A DNA stretch of 64,000 nt from JBEIQE01 sp040376705. Lineage in GTDB: Bacteria; Pseudomonadota; Alphaproteobacteria; UBA2400. Location of the stretch: assembly GCA_040376705.1 (NCBI GenBank), contig JBEIQE010000002.1, positions 62,001 to 126,000 of the forward strand. The letters are read 5' to 3'. Shown one piece after another: positions 1 through 11,177 of the stretch. Both the position numbers and the translations under genes were made by a program. How positions within the stretch are numbered: the stretch's first letter is position 1; each line of letters starts with the position of its first letter. The notes beneath the pieces were generated by a model. That model had not been told where the DNA came from and made no database searches. It worked only from the letters and a program-made list of their open reading frames with translations.

Positions 1-1
1 G

Positions 2-976
2 ATACGCTATGAGGCTTTGGCGCTGTCATTGCCTGCTCTGGTTTATGCCGGTAACTGCGGGTACATCAAGCGCAGCCTGTGGACGGGCACGCTTATGCTC
101 GGTGCGACGATTGCCTTTAGTTTTTATCTGGTCTGGCTTGGGTATGGCTGGTTGCCCAGCTCGGTGCTGACCAAGTCTATGCCCTTGGCCACTGTCTCTG
201 AGGGCATGTCGAGCCTCACCACCCTCAAGGCTCTATTCTATAACTTCTTGCTAAACTTCAAAGAGCCAACTGCGTGGATGCACGCCATCTTGCTGCTGGT
301 GCTTGTGGGCCTGCTGCCCAAATGCCGCCAGCGCGGTTTGCTGCTGGTCGTGCTGCTCGCGGCTATGGCGCATATGCTGCTGGGTAAGTTCGGCTGGGCG
401 GGGCGCTATCATGCCTATGTGCTGGCGGTTATGGTGCTGGCGATTTTCTATCTCGCGCGTGGGCGTATCAAGCCGTCTACCCTTATTGAGCTGACCATTC
501 TGGTGGGCGCAACAGGCCTTTATTACACGGCCATTACCCCTGTTTCGGCTAATAATGTCTATCGTTACCACAACACGCTGAACAATTTTGTCGTCAACCA
601 CTGGCAGGATGATATCGCCGCCTTTGATATCGGCTATCTGGCGTGGCGTAACCCACATACGGTTGTCGACCTGTTCGGGCTGGCTTCCGAGCGCATTCGC
701 CGGATTGTTCACAAGCCGGATGCTGGTGCCGTGATTCCGCAGCTGCTGGCAGATGACCAGATTGATCTGATTATCGCCGAGCGTAAACTTGAGGCTTATT
801 ACCGTAGTCCGCAGTGGCGGCTGGCGGGTGAACTGCAGCTCGACGGCCAGCTGTGGGTAACAGGGCTGAACCCGCGCTTTTACCTCACCAACCCGGCGCG
901 GGCGGAGGAATTACGCAGCAAGCTCGAGGCCCTGCGCCCGCAGCTGCCGGCAGGCGTCACGCTTAAGGTTTACTAG
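2..976 (+). CDS. C-terminal part of a membrane protein, possible GT-C glycosyltransferase (5' truncated)
   Basis: The reading frame is open to the left edge, so only the C-terminal ~324 residues are present; the stop is TAG. The first two thirds contain several hydrophobic segments (for example around LWTGTLMLGATIAFSFYLV and the run near LLLVLVGLL), and the last ~130 residues are soluble. The opening RYEALALSLPALV and the later WLPSSVLTKS resemble GT-C enzymes that use polyprenyl-phosphate sugars, which often have an R-x-E-G/A-L segment in a membrane helix and a LPN/SS-x-x-x-K loop. The donor and acceptor cannot be told. leuS follows after 61 bases on the same strand. The family assignment is inference from two short similarities. 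Confidence 0.5.
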   Translation: MRYEALALSLPALVYAGNCGYIKRSLWTGTLMLGATIAFSFYLVWLGYGWLPSSVLTKSMPLATVSEGMSSLTTLKALFYNFLLNFKEPTAWMHAILLLVLVGLLPKCRQRGLLLVVLLAAMAHMLLGKFGWAGRYHAYVLAVMVLAIFYLARGRIKPSTLIELTILVGATGLYYTAITPVSANNVYRYHNTLNNFVVNHWQDDIAAFDIGYLAWRNPHTVVDLFGLASERIRRIVHKPDAGAVIPQLLADDQIDLIIAERKLEAYYRSPQWRLAGELQLDGQLWVTGLNPRFYLTNPARAEELRSKLEALRPQLPAGVTLKVY

Positions 977-1037
977 TGGTATTTTGCATCTGGTACGGCT
1001 ATTTTACCCGCTGAAATTCTTAACCTGCGAGTAGAAA

Positions 1038-3572
1038 ATGCCGTACGACCCGAAGCTTGTTGAACCCAAGTGGCAGAAATTCTGGGAAGATAACCAGACC
1101 TTCAAGACCGTGCTGGATAAAACCAAGCCTAAGTACTACGTGCTCGACATGTTCCCGTATCCGTCTGGCGCGGGCCTGCACATCGGCCACCCCGAGGGTT
1201 ATACCGCAACCGATATCATTGCGCGCTACAAACGCATGAATGGTTTTAACGTGCTGCACCCTATGGGCTGGGATGCCTTTGGCCTGGCCGCCGAGCGCTA
1301 TGCCGTGCGTATGGGCGAGCACCCCGAGCCAGTAACCAAGCGCAATATCGATATCTTCCGTCGCCAGCTCAGCGAAATTGGCTTCTCATACGACTGGTCG
1401 CGCGAGCTTTCCACCACGGATGAAGACTATTACCGCTGGACACAGTGGATCTTCCTCAAGCTCTACGAAAAAGGTTTGGCTTATTTGGCCGAAGTACCGG
1501 TGAACTGGTGCCCAGCCCAAGGCACTGTACTGGCGAATGAAGAAGTGCAGGACGGCAAGTTTATCGAAACCGGCGAGCCGGTTGAACGCCGCATGATGAA
1601 GCAGTGGATGCTCAAGATCACCGCCTATGCTGACCGTCTGGTTGATGACCTGAGCGAGCTGGACTGGCCCGAAAGCATTAAAGAAATGCAGCGCAACTGG
1701 GTTGGCCGCAGCGAAGGTGCCGAGGTTGTCTTCAAGGTTGATGGGCATGATGCCAGCTTTGATATTTTCACCACGCGGCCAGATACATTGTTTGGCGCAA
1801 GCTTCTGCGTCTTAGCGCCTGAGCATCCGCTGGTTGCCAAAATCAGCACCGCAGATCAGAAGGCCGAGGTAGAGAAATATCAGGCCTGGGCCAAGAATGT
1901 ATCTGATCGCGACCGCGAGATTAGTGCAGCTAAGGAAAAGACCGGTGTGTTCACCGGTGCCTATGCGATTAACCCGGTGAATGGCGCCAAGCTTCCTATC
2001 TGGATTGCTGATTATGTGAAGATGGATTACGGCAGCGGCGCGATTATGGCTGTGCCTGCGCACGACGAGCGCGACTACGATTTCGCCAAGGTGTTCAAGC
2101 TGCCGATTATTGAGGTGGTGAAGGGCGGCGATATTACCAAAGAGGCTTTCACCGGTGAGGGTGTGGCGGTTAACTCCGGCTTCCTCGATGGCTTGAAGAT
2201 GCAGGAAGCCAAGAAGAAGATGATTGGCTGGCTGGTCGAAAAGGGTATCGGCAAGAGCCGCGTGACCTACAAGCTGCGCGACTGGTTGTTCTCGCGCCAG
2301 CGCTATTGGGGCGAACCCTTCCCGCTGCTGCACAAGAAGGATGGCAGCATCGTTACCCTGCCCGAAAGCGCTTTGCCGCTCACGCTGCCGCAGCTCACTG
2401 ACTTCCGCCCGACGGAGCAGGGCGACCCGCCGCTTGGTCGCGCGACTGACTGGGTAAAGGTTAGGCTAGATGGCGAAGAACTGACGCGTGAGCTTAATAC
2501 AATGCCGCAGTGGGCTGGCTCCTGCTGGTATTACCTGCGCTTTATGGACCCCAAAAACGATAAGCGCTTTGTGGGCGAAGAGGCCGAGAAGTACTGGGGG
2601 CAGGTTGACCTTTATGTAGGCGGTGTGGAGCACGCCGTGCTCCATCTTCTCTACTCGCGCTTCTGGCACAAGGTGCTGTTTGATGCGGGCTTGGTTTCCA
2701 CCAACGAGCCGTTCAAGAAGCTGTTCAATCAGGGTATGATCTTGGCCTACTCGTATAAGGACGAGCGCGGCAAGTATTATGCGCCAGCGGATGCCGAACA
2801 GCGCGGTGATGACTGGTTTGTGAAGGGCACCGACACGCGCCTGTTCAGCCAGATCGAGAAGATGGGCAAGAGCAAGCTGAACGTCATCAACCCTGATGAG
2901 GTTGTGGCCAGCCATGGTGCCGATAGCTTGCGCCTGTATGAAATGTTCATGGGGCCGCTCGAGGCCACCAAGCCATGGCAGACCAATGGTATTTCAGGTG
3001 TGCGTCGCTTCCTCAATCGCGCCTGGCGCTTGCTGATGAAGGAGAACGAGGAGGGTGCCGATACATTCGATGCCGCCCGCCTGACGGATGCTGCGCCGGA
3101 CGACAAGCTCAATACCGTATTGCACAAGACCATTAAGGGTGTTGGCGACGATATTGAAGCTATGCGTTTTAACACTGCTATTTCCAAACTCATGGAGCTG
3201 GTGAATGAGCTCACGCCGCTCACCGCCATTCCGCGTAGCGTGATGGACAGCTTTACGCTGCTGCTCGCGCCCTTTGCCCCGCATGTGGCCGAAGAGATGT
3301 GGCAGCTGCTGGGCCACAAGAATACGCTGGCCTATGAGCCTTGGCCGAAGTTTGACCCCAAGCTGGCCATGAGCGTTGATCAGGTTGAATATCCGGTACA
3401 AATCAACGGCAAGCTGCGCTTCAAGGTTATGGCAGCACCGGGGCTCTCAGCCCCCGACCTGCTCGCCGCTGTGAAGGCCGATACCGCAGTGATTGAAGGA
3501 CTGGCGGGTAAAGACGTGATCAAGGAAATCGCTGTACCCGGCCGCTTGGTCAGCTTTGTGGTGAAGGGTTAA
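1038..3572 (+). CDS. leuS: Leucyl-tRNA synthetase
   Basis: Class I aminoacyl-tRNA synthetase that charges tRNA-Leu in the cytoplasm. The 844 residues match the usual length for bacterial LeuRS. The HIGH motif is at residues 48-51, just after [10 protein letters not shown], and the KMSKS loop is KMGKS at about 608-612. The connecting segment [10 protein letters not shown] and the editing-domain segment [10 protein letters not shown] are typical of LeuRS. The ATG at 1038 has only a weak ribosome binding site. The gene converges on the RND permease and the two stop codons overlap over the four bases TTAA (3569-3572). It is intact, unlike ileS in this window. Confidence 0.98.
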   Translation: MPYDPKLVEPKWQKFWEDNQTFKTVLDKTKPKYYVLDMFPYPSGAGLHIGHPEGYTATDIIARYKRMNGFNVLHPMGWDAFGLAAERYAVRMGEHPEPVTKRNIDIFRRQLSEIGFSYDWSRELSTTDEDYYRWTQWIFLKLYEKGLAYLAEVPVNWCPAQGTVLANEEVQDGKFIETGEPVERRMMKQWMLKITAYADRLVDDLSELDWPESIKEMQRNWVGRSEGAEVVFKVDGHDASFDIFTTRPDTLFGASFCVLAPEHPLVAKISTADQKAEVEKYQAWAKNVSDRDREISAAKEKTGVFTGAYAINPVNGAKLPIWIADYVKMDYGSGAIMAVPAHDERDYDFAKVFKLPIIEVVKGGDITKEAFTGEGVAVNSGFLDGLKMQEAKKKMIGWLVEKGIGKSRVTYKLRDWLFSRQRYWGEPFPLLHKKDGSIVTLPESALPLTLPQLTDFRPTEQGDPPLGRATDWVKVRLDGEELTRELNTMPQWAGSCWYYLRFMDPKNDKRFVGEEAEKYWGQVDLYVGGVEHAVLHLLYSRFWHKVLFDAGLVSTNEPFKKLFNQGMILAYSYKDERGKYYAPADAEQRGDDWFVKGTDTRLFSQIEKMGKSKLNVINPDEVVASHGADSLRLYEMFMGPLEATKPWQTNGISGVRRFLNRAWRLLMKENEEGADTFDAARLTDAAPDDKLNTVLHKTIKGVGDDIEAMRFNTAISKLMELVNELTPLTAIPRSVMDSFTLLLAPFAPHVAEEMWQLLGHKNTLAYEPWPKFDPKLAMSVDQVEYPVQINGKLRFKVMAAPGLSAPDLLAAVKADTAVIEGLAGKDVIKEIAVPGRLVSFVVKG

Positions 3573-6500
3573 GCGCTTTCGCGGCGCTTACCCTCAAGCC
3601 ACAAGTATACTGCAGGCGTGGTATAGAGCGTTAGCAGCTGGCTGATGAGCAGGCCGCCGACGACGGCAGTGCCGAGCGGCTGGCGCAGTTCAGCGCCGGG
3701 GCCGGTACCCAGCATGAGTGGCAGCGCGCCCAGCAGGGCGGCAATGGTGGTCATCATGATCGGTCGCAGGCGCTTCAGGCATGCCTGTTCCATCGCTTCA
3801 CGCGGGCTCATACCCTGTTCGCGCTGCGCCTGCAGGGCGAAGTCGACCAGCAGAATACCATTCTTCTTCACAATACCGATCAGCAGGATGAGGCCAATTA
3901 CGCCAATCAGGCTGAGCGACTGGCCCGCCAGCGTGAGCGCTGCCACAGCGCCAATGCCTGCAGGCGGCAGGGTCGAGAGAATGGTCAGCGGGTGCTTGAA
4001 ACTCTCATACAGTACACCGAGGATGATGTAGACCGCGAACAGCGCTGCCAGCAGCAGCAGGGGCATGCTCGTAAGACTATCGGTAAAGGCCTGTGCGGTG
4101 CCGCGGAAGATACCGCTTACGCCAGTAGGCTGGCCCAAATCCCGCTCAATCGCATTGATTGCGCTGATGGCCTCACCAAGTGCCACATTCTCGGCGGTAT
4201 TGAACGAGATGGTGACAGCTGGCATCAAGCCGTCACGCGCAATGCTTTGCGGGCCGAGAGTGGGCTCAGAAGCTTTGGCTACCACGCTTAACGGTACCAT
4301 ACCGCCAGTCAGTGGCGAGCGGATGCGGAAGTAATCAAGTGCCTCAACACTGCCAAGGAAAGCAGGGTCGGCCTCCAGCACCACGTTATACTGATTTATG
4401 TCCGTCTGGTATTCGCCTACACGGCGCTGGCCGAAGGCATCGTACAGAATTTGGTCGATCATGAGCGGAGTAATGCCGTAACGTGCAGCCTGATCGCGAT
4501 CAATGGTAATCGGCAGCAGGCCGGGGCCAATCTGCAGATCGTTTGAGACATCCTTTAAAACATCCGAGCTGCGCATGGCGTCTGTCAGCTTGGCAGCCCA
4601 TTGGTTTACACCCTGCAGGTCGTTACCGCGTACAACATATTGATACTGCGTGCGGGCAGGGCCGGTACCGAGGTTGAGGTCTTGTCCTGCGCGCATGAAC
4701 ACATTAAGGCCTGGAATGGCCGCGAGTTTTGGGCGCATTTCATCGATAAAGCCGCTCGCGGTAATATCGCGCTGGTTATGCGGCTTTAGGTTAATCCAGA
4801 AACGGCCGGAATTGAGCGCGGCGCTGCCGCCGGTGGTACCAACTGAGGTAGCGCACGAAAGCACATCAGGGTGCACGCAGAGCAGCGCCATCATCTGCTC
4901 GTGCTTTTGCGTCATGCCGGTAAAGGATACATCCTGCGCGGCTTCAGTGCTGCCAAAAATACTGCCAGTATCCTGCAGCGGGATGAAGTCCTTAGGCGCA
5001 TAAACATATGTAACGATGGATAGAACCATTGCTGCCCAGAACACACCCAGCATGAAGCGCGGGTAGGCGAGGCTCTTGTGCAGGGTTTTGGCATAGAAGC
5101 CGAACAGACGGGCCAGCCAGCTATCTTCGCGTGCGGTGTGTGCCAGCTGTGCGGGCTCACGCAAATTTGCCATCAACATAGGGGCAAGGGTGAGCGAGAT
5201 AACGCCAGAGATGCCAATGGTAATGGCAATAGTTACGGCAAATTCATGGAACAGGCGGCCAACCACACCCCCCATCAGCAGAATGGGGATGAATGCCGCG
5301 ACGAGTGAGAGGCTAATAGAGATAACCGTAAAGCCAATCTCACCTGCACCCACCAGCGCCGCATCGCGCTGGGAGAGGCCTTCTTCACGCCGGCGATGGA
5401 TGTTCTCAACCACCACAATCGCGTCGTCCACCACAAAGCCGGTAGCGATGACGAGGCCCATAATGGAAAGGTTATTGAGGCTAAAACCGAGTAGATACAT
5501 GCCAGCCAAGGCACCCACGAGCGAGACTACAAGAGTAACACCCACAGCCAGCGTAGCCGTACGGTGGCGCAGGAACAGCCCCATAACCAGCACAACCAGC
5601 ACCGAGGTTACGGCCAGTGTTATCTCAACTTCTTTAATCGAAGCCCTGATGGTGCTGGTACGGTCGATCAGTACACCAACGGTTACGCTGGGTGGCAGGG
5701 CTGCTTCAAGCGCGGGCAGGGCTGCCTTCACGCGGTCCACCGCCTGCACAACATTGGCGCCCGGCTGGCGCGAGATAATGATGTTCACGCCCGGCTTCTG
5801 GTTCTGTTCCGCCCAGATATAGCGGTTCTCTGCCTCTTCGCTTACAGTTGCGACATCGCGCAGATACACGGGCGCGCCCTCTTTGAACGCCACAACAACA
5901 TCGCCATACTCACGTGGCGTGGTGAGCTGTGTATCGGTTTCAATATTGGCTGTATTGCTCGCGCCGTAGATTGCGCCGGTAGGGCGGTTGGTGCTGGCTT
6001 CGGATATCGCGGAACGGATATCGTCAAACGTAATGCCTAAACCAGCCAAGCGGTCGGGCCGTGCCGAGATCCGGATGGCGCGCTTGCGCTGACCTGCGAT
6101 ATTAGCTTCAGCCACACCACTGATCTGCGTGAGCTGACGGGCCACGATGTTTTCAGCCAGATCGCTTAGCTCGGTGAGCGGCAGGGTGGGCGATTGCATG
6201 GTGAGAATGAGGATCGGCGCATCCGCCGGATTAATGCGGCGCCAGCGCGGCGTATCGGTCATGGTATCCGGCAGATCGCTGGCGGCGGAGTTGAGTGCGG
6301 CCTGCACATCCTGCGAGGCGGCGTTGATATCGCGGTCGAGATCAAACTGCAGGGTAATCGAGACATTTCCCTGCGTGCTGGTAGAGGTTATTTGCGAAAT
6401 ACCTGCAATCGCTGTCAGCTCGTTCTCGAGCGGGGTGGCAACGGATGATGCCATGGTCTCAGGGCTGGCCCCCGGCAGGCTGGCGGAAACACGAATGGTG

Positions 6501-6637
6501 GGAAAGTCTGTCTCAGGTAAGGGGGCTACCGGCAACAGTGGCAGCGAGAAAAGGCCGAGCAGGAAAATGGCCAGCGTGAGCAGCGTGGTTGCCACCGGGC
6601 GGGTAATGAATGGGGCAGAGAGGCTGTTAAACTGCAT
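3569..6637 (-). CDS. RND multidrug efflux permease, MdtB/MdtC-like
   Basis: Inner-membrane proton/drug antiporter of the HAE1 RND family, 1022 residues. The N-terminus ([20 protein letters not shown], then [20 protein letters not shown]) resembles E. coli MdtC more than Acr[19 protein letters not shown] is the conserved periplasmic segment, and [16 protein letters not shown] carries the paired acidic residues of TM4. It should work as a trimer with the adaptor encoded just upstream. The adaptor's stop and this gene's start share one base (TAATG), so translation is probably coupled. No TolC-type outer-membrane gene is adjacent, so the pump must use one encoded elsewhere. Substrates are unknown. 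Confidence 0.95.
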   Translation of the reverse strand: MQFNSLSAPFITRPVATTLLTLAIFLLGLFSLPLLPVAPLPETDFPTIRVSASLPGASPETMASSVATPLENELTAIAGISQITSTSTQGNVSITLQFDLDRDINAASQDVQAALNSAASDLPDTMTDTPRWRRINPADAPILILTMQSPTLPLTELSDLAENIVARQLTQISGVAEANIAGQRKRAIRISARPDRLAGLGITFDDIRSAISEASTNRPTGAIYGASNTANIETDTQLTTPREYGDVVVAFKEGAPVYLRDVATVSEEAENRYIWAEQNQKPGVNIIISRQPGANVVQAVDRVKAALPALEAALPPSVTVGVLIDRTSTIRASIKEVEITLAVTSVLVVLVMGLFLRHRTATLAVGVTLVVSLVGALAGMYLLGFSLNNLSIMGLVIATGFVVDDAIVVVENIHRRREEGLSQRDAALVGAGEIGFTVISISLSLVAAFIPILLMGGVVGRLFHEFAVTIAITIGISGVISLTLAPMLMANLREPAQLAHTAREDSWLARLFGFYAKTLHKSLAYPRFMLGVFWAAMVLSIVTYVYAPKDFIPLQDTGSIFGSTEAAQDVSFTGMTQKHEQMMALLCVHPDVLSCATSVGTTGGSAALNSGRFWINLKPHNQRDITASGFIDEMRPKLAAIPGLNVFMRAGQDLNLGTGPARTQYQYVVRGNDLQGVNQWAAKLTDAMRSSDVLKDVSNDLQIGPGLLPITIDRDQAARYGITPLMIDQILYDAFGQRRVGEYQTDINQYNVVLEADPAFLGSVEALDYFRIRSPLTGGMVPLSVVAKASEPTLGPQSIARDGLMPAVTISFNTAENVALGEAISAINAIERDLGQPTGVSGIFRGTAQAFTDSLTSMPLLLLAALFAVYIILGVLYESFKHPLTILSTLPPAGIGAVAALTLAGQSLSLIGVIGLILLIGIVKKNGILLVDFALQAQREQGMSPREAMEQACLKRLRPIMMTTIAALLGALPLMLGTGPGAELRQPLGTAVVGGLLISQLLTLYTTPAVYLWLEGKRRESA

Positions 6638-7785
6638 TACGGAGCCTGCGCCGATTCTTGTGCCGGTGCAGGCAGGTTTACCGTGCTGCCATCCTTCAGG
6701 CGCAGCTGTCCATCTGTTACCACCACATCGCCAGCTTTAATCTCGCCGCTAATCACAGCGCTGGTCTCGTTCTGGTAGGTTACCTGCACTGGCACCAGCT
6801 GGGCCTTGTTCTCGATCACGCGATAAACAAAATTGCTTTCCGGCCCGCGCTGTATGGCGGTGAGCGGTACCTGCAGGGCATCCGGCAGGGTCTCGAGCAC
6901 AAGGCGTACCAGCACAGCCTGACCCGGCCACAGCTTTTGTGGCTCGTTATTCAGCATCGCTTTAATGGCGACGGTACCGGTGTTTTCATCCACCGCGTTA
7001 TCGAGCGTGTTGAGCGTACCTGCTACAACATCAGCGCCACTGGCCTCGGTCCGCACACCAACAGCAAGGCTGGCGTTATTCTGCATCGCTGCCTGCAGGC
7101 GGGGCAGGTCCTGCTGCGGCAGGGTGAGCACAACTGCGATGGGGTTGATCTGGTTGATGGTGACTATGCCATCAGTATCGCTTGCACGCACAAGGTTGCC
7201 AGCGTCTACGCGGCGTAAACCAACACGGCCGTTAATTGGCGCAGTAATGCGGGTATAATCGAGCTGCACTTGCGCAGCCTGATACATGGCTTCGGCACTC
7301 GCCACCTGTGCCTTCAACTGCTCGACCTTGGCTTCGAGCTGATCCACACTTTGGGCCGATGCGTTGCCATTGGCAGCAAGGCGGCGGGAGCGGTCGAGAT
7401 CGAGCTGGGCCTGACGCAGCTGCGCTTCAAAATTCTGGCGCTGGGCTTTGGCTTCGGCTACTGCAGCCTCAACTGCGCGGCTATCAATCTCGACCAGTAA
7501 ATCGCCGGCCTTAACATCCTGACCTTCTGTAAAATGCAGGGCCTTGATCTCGCCATCAATCCGCGCCCGTACAACCACACTTTCCCACGGGCGAATGGTG
7601 CCAACGGTATTGAGGATAATGGCAAAGGGTTTGGTTTCGGCAGTTGCCACGCTCACGCTCACCGCAGCATTACCGCGCGCAGGCGGGGCGGCAGTAACAG
7701 GCTTGAAATACAGGAAGGCAGCTGCGCCCATGGCCAGCAGCAGCGCTGTATAAACAACAGGGCGGGGTAAAGCTAAACGTAACAT
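6637..7785 (-). CDS. RND efflux periplasmic adaptor (membrane fusion protein)
   Basis: Periplasmic adaptor of 382 residues that links the RND permease to an outer-membrane channel. An N-terminal hydrophobic anchor (about residues 10-28) is followed by the lipoyl half-motif GEIKALHFTEGQDVKAGDLL, a long alpha-hairpin rich in Gln, Ala and Glu (about 110-175), the second lipoyl half (TRITAPINGRVGLRRVDAGN) and beta-barrel/MP domains. This order is diagnostic of the HlyD/AcrA family. The C-terminus is Ala/Pro/Gln-rich. It is the first gene of a two-gene operon; its TAA overlaps the permease ATG by one base. Most similar in style to MdtA-type adaptors. Confidence 0.95.
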   Translation of the reverse strand: MLRLALPRPVVYTALLLAMGAAAFLYFKPVTAAPPARGNAAVSVSVATAETKPFAIILNTVGTIRPWESVVVRARIDGEIKALHFTEGQDVKAGDLLVEIDSRAVEAAVAEAKAQRQNFEAQLRQAQLDLDRSRRLAANGNASAQSVDQLEAKVEQLKAQVASAEAMYQAAQVQLDYTRITAPINGRVGLRRVDAGNLVRASDTDGIVTINQINPIAVVLTLPQQDLPRLQAAMQNNASLAVGVRTEASGADVVAGTLNTLDNAVDENTGTVAIKAMLNNEPQKLWPGQAVLVRLVLETLPDALQVPLTAIQRGPESNFVYRVIENKAQLVPVQVTYQNETSAVISGEIKAGDVVVTDGQLRLKDGSTVNLPAPAQESAQAP

Positions 7786-7946
7786 AGGGCTCCTCGCTGT
7801 TTGATACGCAGTGCAACATCGCGCGGATCATTAATGAGGTAAAGGCGTTAATCCCGCCTGCGACCAAGATGCTTTTCGCTTGCTGCACCGCCTGCTCATG
7901 CTATGCCTTGTGGATAATATATCTATATATTTTGGGGATAACGATA

Positions 7947-8483
7947 ATGAACGACAGCCTTAATTTCTGTCTTACCTTCGAGACGGGCCTGACCAGTCTC
8001 ATCACCTCGTTTTCGCGGCAGATCAGCCTTGGTCTGGCAACTGACTATGTGCTCAGCCCCGAGGCCATTCCGCACGTTACCGTAATGAAACTGAATACAC
8101 CTTCCGCGCGTGCGGCCGAAACCTGGCAGAAGCTGCTGCCTAGTTTGCCCCCGCGCCTGAGCCTGCGGTTTGATGGTTTGCGCATGCTGCCCAGCAAAGC
8201 GGGCGATGTGTGGATGGAGATTAGCGTTGCGCGCTCGGCTGAGCTGCAGCTGCTGCAGGAAATGGCCGCGCGCCATTTGCACAGTTATGGTATTCGCGGC
8301 GAGATTGGCGATATGTGGCGCCCGCATGTAACGCTGTTGCATAGCGTGGATGGCCGTTTGCCCACCAACCTGAAGCTCGAGAAAACCCTGCTCATGGCCG
8401 AAGATGTGGTGGCAACACCAACACTGGGTAAAGACCTGCCGCCGGGCCTGCTGGCCGATATCCTGCACCGCCCCGATTTGTAA
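7947..8483 (+). CDS. 2H phosphoesterase / 2'-5' RNA ligase-like protein
   Basis: Protein of 178 residues with the two H-x-T signatures of the 2H phosphoesterase superfamily: PHVTVMKL in the N-terminal half and PHVTLLHS in the C-terminal half, separated by about 95 residues. Members cleave or transfer 2',3'-cyclic or 2'-5' phosphodiesters, for example in RNA repair; the substrate here is unknown. The ATG at 7947 is preferred because GGGG lies 6 bases upstream; an in-frame extension upstream encodes an implausible Cys-rich stretch. The gene is divergent from the RND operon. The 161-base gap contains one perfect DnaA-box 9-mer (7909-7917) and an AT-rich run. Confidence 0.75.
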   Translation: MNDSLNFCLTFETGLTSLITSFSRQISLGLATDYVLSPEAIPHVTVMKLNTPSARAAETWQKLLPSLPPRLSLRFDGLRMLPSKAGDVWMEISVARSAELQLLQEMAARHLHSYGIRGEIGDMWRPHVTLLHSVDGRLPTNLKLEKTLLMAEDVVATPTLGKDLPPGLLADILHRPDL

Positions 8484-8587
8484 GGCTTTTTTCCGAGTCT
8501 TAACGCGGCTGTTTTTATCGTGGCGTTTGGCTGGGCAAGCCGCTATCCCTATGGGGTCAAAACCGTGACCTCTCAAGGAGTTCTTCC

Positions 8588-9067
8588 ATGCGTTCGCTTC
8601 AAGCCGTTTTCCTCTGCGCGTTGCTTTCACTCACCATGGTGGGCATGGCTCATGCTAACCCGGCCGATATTACTACTGCGGCGCAGGCGCTGCAGAAGGA
8701 ACTGGGCACTGGCAAGGCCATCAGCTCCAGCGAAGGTCCGGTTGTACTGCAAGCACTCGAATCGGCAGCGATCAGCAAGCCCGAGCTGCTGGGCGAAATG
8801 GCAGCCCTACTGGCTGCTGCCCGCCCCGAGCTGGCTGGTGAAATCAAGAAAAGCATTACTGTGCTCGCGCTGAGCGATGTAGACGCCACCATCAGCAAGA
8901 TGGAGCTGGCTGCCGTAAGTCCCACGATTGACCAGCTGGCGGCTCTCGCTGCGCTTGAGGGCGCTGCCCCAGCGTCAGGTGGTAACGTTGTATCTTCTGA
9001 AGATCTTGATAGTCCGGATCTCGGATGGGCCGGTTATGGTGCCGAAAATAACGGCAGCGCCGATTAA
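8588..9067 (+). CDS. Small secreted Ala-rich protein of unknown function
   Basis: Protein of 159 residues with a clear signal peptide (MRSLQAVFLCALLSLTMVGM followed by AHA), so it is probably periplasmic or exported. The mature part is helical, rich in Ala, Leu, Glu and Ser, and lacks Cys; I recognise no domain. The start is well supported by AGGAG eight bases before the ATG. A rho-independent terminator follows at once, so it is probably expressed alone or ends a short unit. The autokinase gene begins 76 bases later with its own start region. Confidence 0.7.
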   Translation: MRSLQAVFLCALLSLTMVGMAHANPADITTAAQALQKELGTGKAISSSEGPVVLQALESAAISKPELLGEMAALLAAARPELAGEIKKSITVLALSDVDATISKMELAAVSPTIDQLAALAALEGAAPASGGNVVSSEDLDSPDLGWAGYGAENNGSAD

Positions 9068-9089
9068 CACACTAATCATAGCGAATCGC

Positions 9090-9120
9090 ACAGGGTCGGC
9101 CTAGGCTGGCCCTGTTTTCT
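9090..9120 (+). terminator. Rho-independent terminator after the 8588 gene
   Basis: A 12-base stem (left arm 9090-9101, right arm 9104-9115, including G-U pairs) is followed by TTTT at 9115-9118. It lies between the small secreted protein gene and the autokinase gene, separating their transcription. Confidence 0.75.
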
Positions 9121-9143
9121 TATGGGATTTATTGGAGATATGC

Positions 9144-11177
9144 GTGACTACTGATCAAGCTGCCAAAAACGTGCGCGACCTGCCAACAGCAGCCGCAGCG
9201 CCAGTCGCGCAGCCCAAGCTGCAGGTGGTGGGGAATGGCAGTATGGCCACGCTCAAGATGCCCGAGTTCAACCTGCATGAGATGTTGCGCATCCTCTGGC
9301 GCCGCCGCTGGCTCATGCTCATGACCTTTGCTGTTGTGCTGGCCAGTACCATTGTGCTGCTGACCCAGCTGAGCCCCAGCTATACCGCCACCGTGCAGGT
9401 CATGGTCGACCCGCGCCAGCAGAATATTGTCGATATTGAACAGGTGCTCTCCGGCCTGCCGGTGAATGCCGAAACCATCCAGAGTGAAATTGAAGTACTT
9501 ACATCCCGCAACCTTGCCGCGCGTGTGATCGAGCAGAACAACCTGCTCAGCCTGCCAGAGTTCAAGACCATTGGCGATGCTGATGGTGCCCGTAACCGCG
9601 CGGTTGACCTGTTCCTTGAGCGTTTGCGTGTGAAGGCGGCTGGCCGCTCACGCGTGATTGATATCTCCTTCCAGTCGGGCGATCCGGCCTTGGCGGCTAA
9701 AATCGCCAACTCGATTGCTGATCTCTATCTCATCGAGCAGCTCGAAGCCAAGTTTGAGGCCACCCGCCGCGCCTCGCAGTTTTTGGATGAGCGCCTTGAT
9801 CAATTGCAGAAGGATGCCGAAGACGCCGAGATGGCGGTGGCCCGTTATCGCGCCGAAAGCAACCTTGGTGCCACCAGCGCCGAGCGCCAGCGTATAAGCC
9901 AGATTACCGCATCGATTACGCTTGCCACGTCAGCGCTTGATCAGGCGCGTGGCCGCCTGCAGCAGCTTTATGCCCTGCAAAGCGGCGGCGCGCAGGATGC
10001 AGATACTGCATGGCTGAGCGACCCTCTGCAGAAGGCAGAAAGTGATGTTGCCCTAGCCGAGCAGAACCTCGCCCAGCTTAAAGCCGAGCTGCAGCAGGCG
10101 CAGGCCAATACGCGTGACCCCAATGAATCGGCGGTCAAGCTGCGTACGCTCGAGCGCGATGCGCAGGCTAATCGTGCGCTGTTCGAGACCTTCCTCAACC
10201 GCTCCAAGCAAACCCGCGAACAGCATGGCCTTGAGCGGGCAGATGCGCGCCTGATCTCGCGGGCGGATGTACCTTCTGCACCGTCGTTCCCCGACAAGCG
10301 TCTGTTCCTGCTGTTGGGTATTATTGGCGGCCTTGGCATGGCGCTGGCGCTGGCCTTTGTGGCCGAGCAGATGGATGGTGGCTTCCGTAGCTCCGACCAG
10401 ATCGAAGCGATGCTGGGCCTGCCGGCCATCAGCATGATGCCCTCTCTGCGCTCGATTGGCGTGAAGGACATGGAGCCTGAAGATTACATCATGGCCAAGC
10501 CCAACTCCTCGTTCTCCGAGGCGGTACGCATGCTGCGTACTTCGCTGCTGCTAAGTAATGTCGATGCGCCGCCGCGCATTCTGTTGCTCACCTCAGCCCT
10601 GCCCGGCGAGGGTAAAACTACGGTTGCGCTTACACTCGCACGCCTGGCTGCCGCCTCGGGCGAGAAGGTGATTGTGATTGATGCTGACCTGCGCCGCCCG
10701 CGCGTGCATGGCGCGCTGGATATGGAGAACGGTAAGGGGCTGGTCGAACTGCTGGCAGGCCATGCCACGTTCGATCAGGTGGTGCGGAACAGTGATAAGG
10801 ATGGCAAAGGGTTCAGCTTTATTTCGGCTGGCCATTCAACCCCGCATGCGACCGAGCTGATCCGCTCGCAGCAGATGCGCCGCTTCATTCGTGCGCTGGC
10901 CAATAATTACTCTCTGGTGATTATCGATAGTCCGCCGGTGCTGCCGGTGGCCGACGCCAAGGTACTGGCCACGCTGGTTGATAAAGTTGTTTACATTGTG
11001 CATTGGCACGATACCCGCCGCGAGATTGTAGCACAGGCGGTCAAGCAGCTGCGCGAAGTGGGCGCCAACTTTGCGGGTGTGGTGCTCAATCAGGTCGATG
11101 TACGCAGGCATGCCGAATACAGCTATAGCGACAGCGGCTATTACTATGGCCGTTACCGCAAGTACTATAACGATTAA
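9144..11177 (+). CDS. Wzc-type polysaccharide co-polymerase / BY tyrosine autokinase
   Basis: Inner-membrane regulator of exopolysaccharide or capsule chain length and export, 677 residues. A Wzz domain has TM1 near residues 52-72 and TM2 near 388-410, with a long periplasmic coiled coil between them. The cytoplasmic BY-kinase domain has Walker A ALPGEGKTT (Lys about 491), Walker A' DADLRRP (Asp about 513) and Walker B VIIDSPP (Asp about 595). It ends in a tyrosine cluster (YSYSDSGYYYGRYRKYYND), the autophosphorylation tail. GTG at 9144 is chosen because GGAG lies six bases upstream; an upstream TTG has no such site. No wza, wzb or flippase is adjacent. Its stop overlaps that of cdd. Confidence 0.9.
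   Translation: MTTDQAAKNVRDLPTAAAAPVAQPKLQVVGNGSMATLKMPEFNLHEMLRILWRRRWLMLMTFAVVLASTIVLLTQLSPSYTATVQVMVDPRQQNIVDIEQVLSGLPVNAETIQSEIEVLTSRNLAARVIEQNNLLSLPEFKTIGDADGARNRAVDLFLERLRVKAAGRSRVIDISFQSGDPALAAKIANSIADLYLIEQLEAKFEATRRASQFLDERLDQLQKDAEDAEMAVARYRAESNLGATSAERQRISQITASITLATSALDQARGRLQQLYALQSGGAQDADTAWLSDPLQKAESDVALAEQNLAQLKAELQQAQANTRDPNESAVKLRTLERDAQANRALFETFLNRSKQTREQHGLERADARLISRADVPSAPSFPDKRLFLLLGIIGGLGMALALAFVAEQMDGGFRSSDQIEAMLGLPAISMMPSLRSIGVKDMEPEDYIMAKPNSSFSEAVRMLRTSLLLSNVDAPPRILLLTSALPGEGKTTVALTLARLAAASGEKVIVIDADLRRPRVHGALDMENGKGLVELLAGHATFDQVVRNSDKDGKGFSFISAGHSTPHATELIRSQQMRRFIRALANNYSLVIIDSPPVLPVADAKVLATLVDKVVYIVHWHDTRREIVAQAVKQLREVGANFAGVVLNQVDVRRHAEYSYSDSGYYYGRYRKYYND

Noticed and set aside
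7909..7917. Perfect DnaA-box 9-mer (TGTGGATAA) near an AT-rich run between the RND operon and the 2H gene
   Set aside because: It is a single copy without neighbouring boxes or GANTC sites; one such match is expected by chance in a window of this size.
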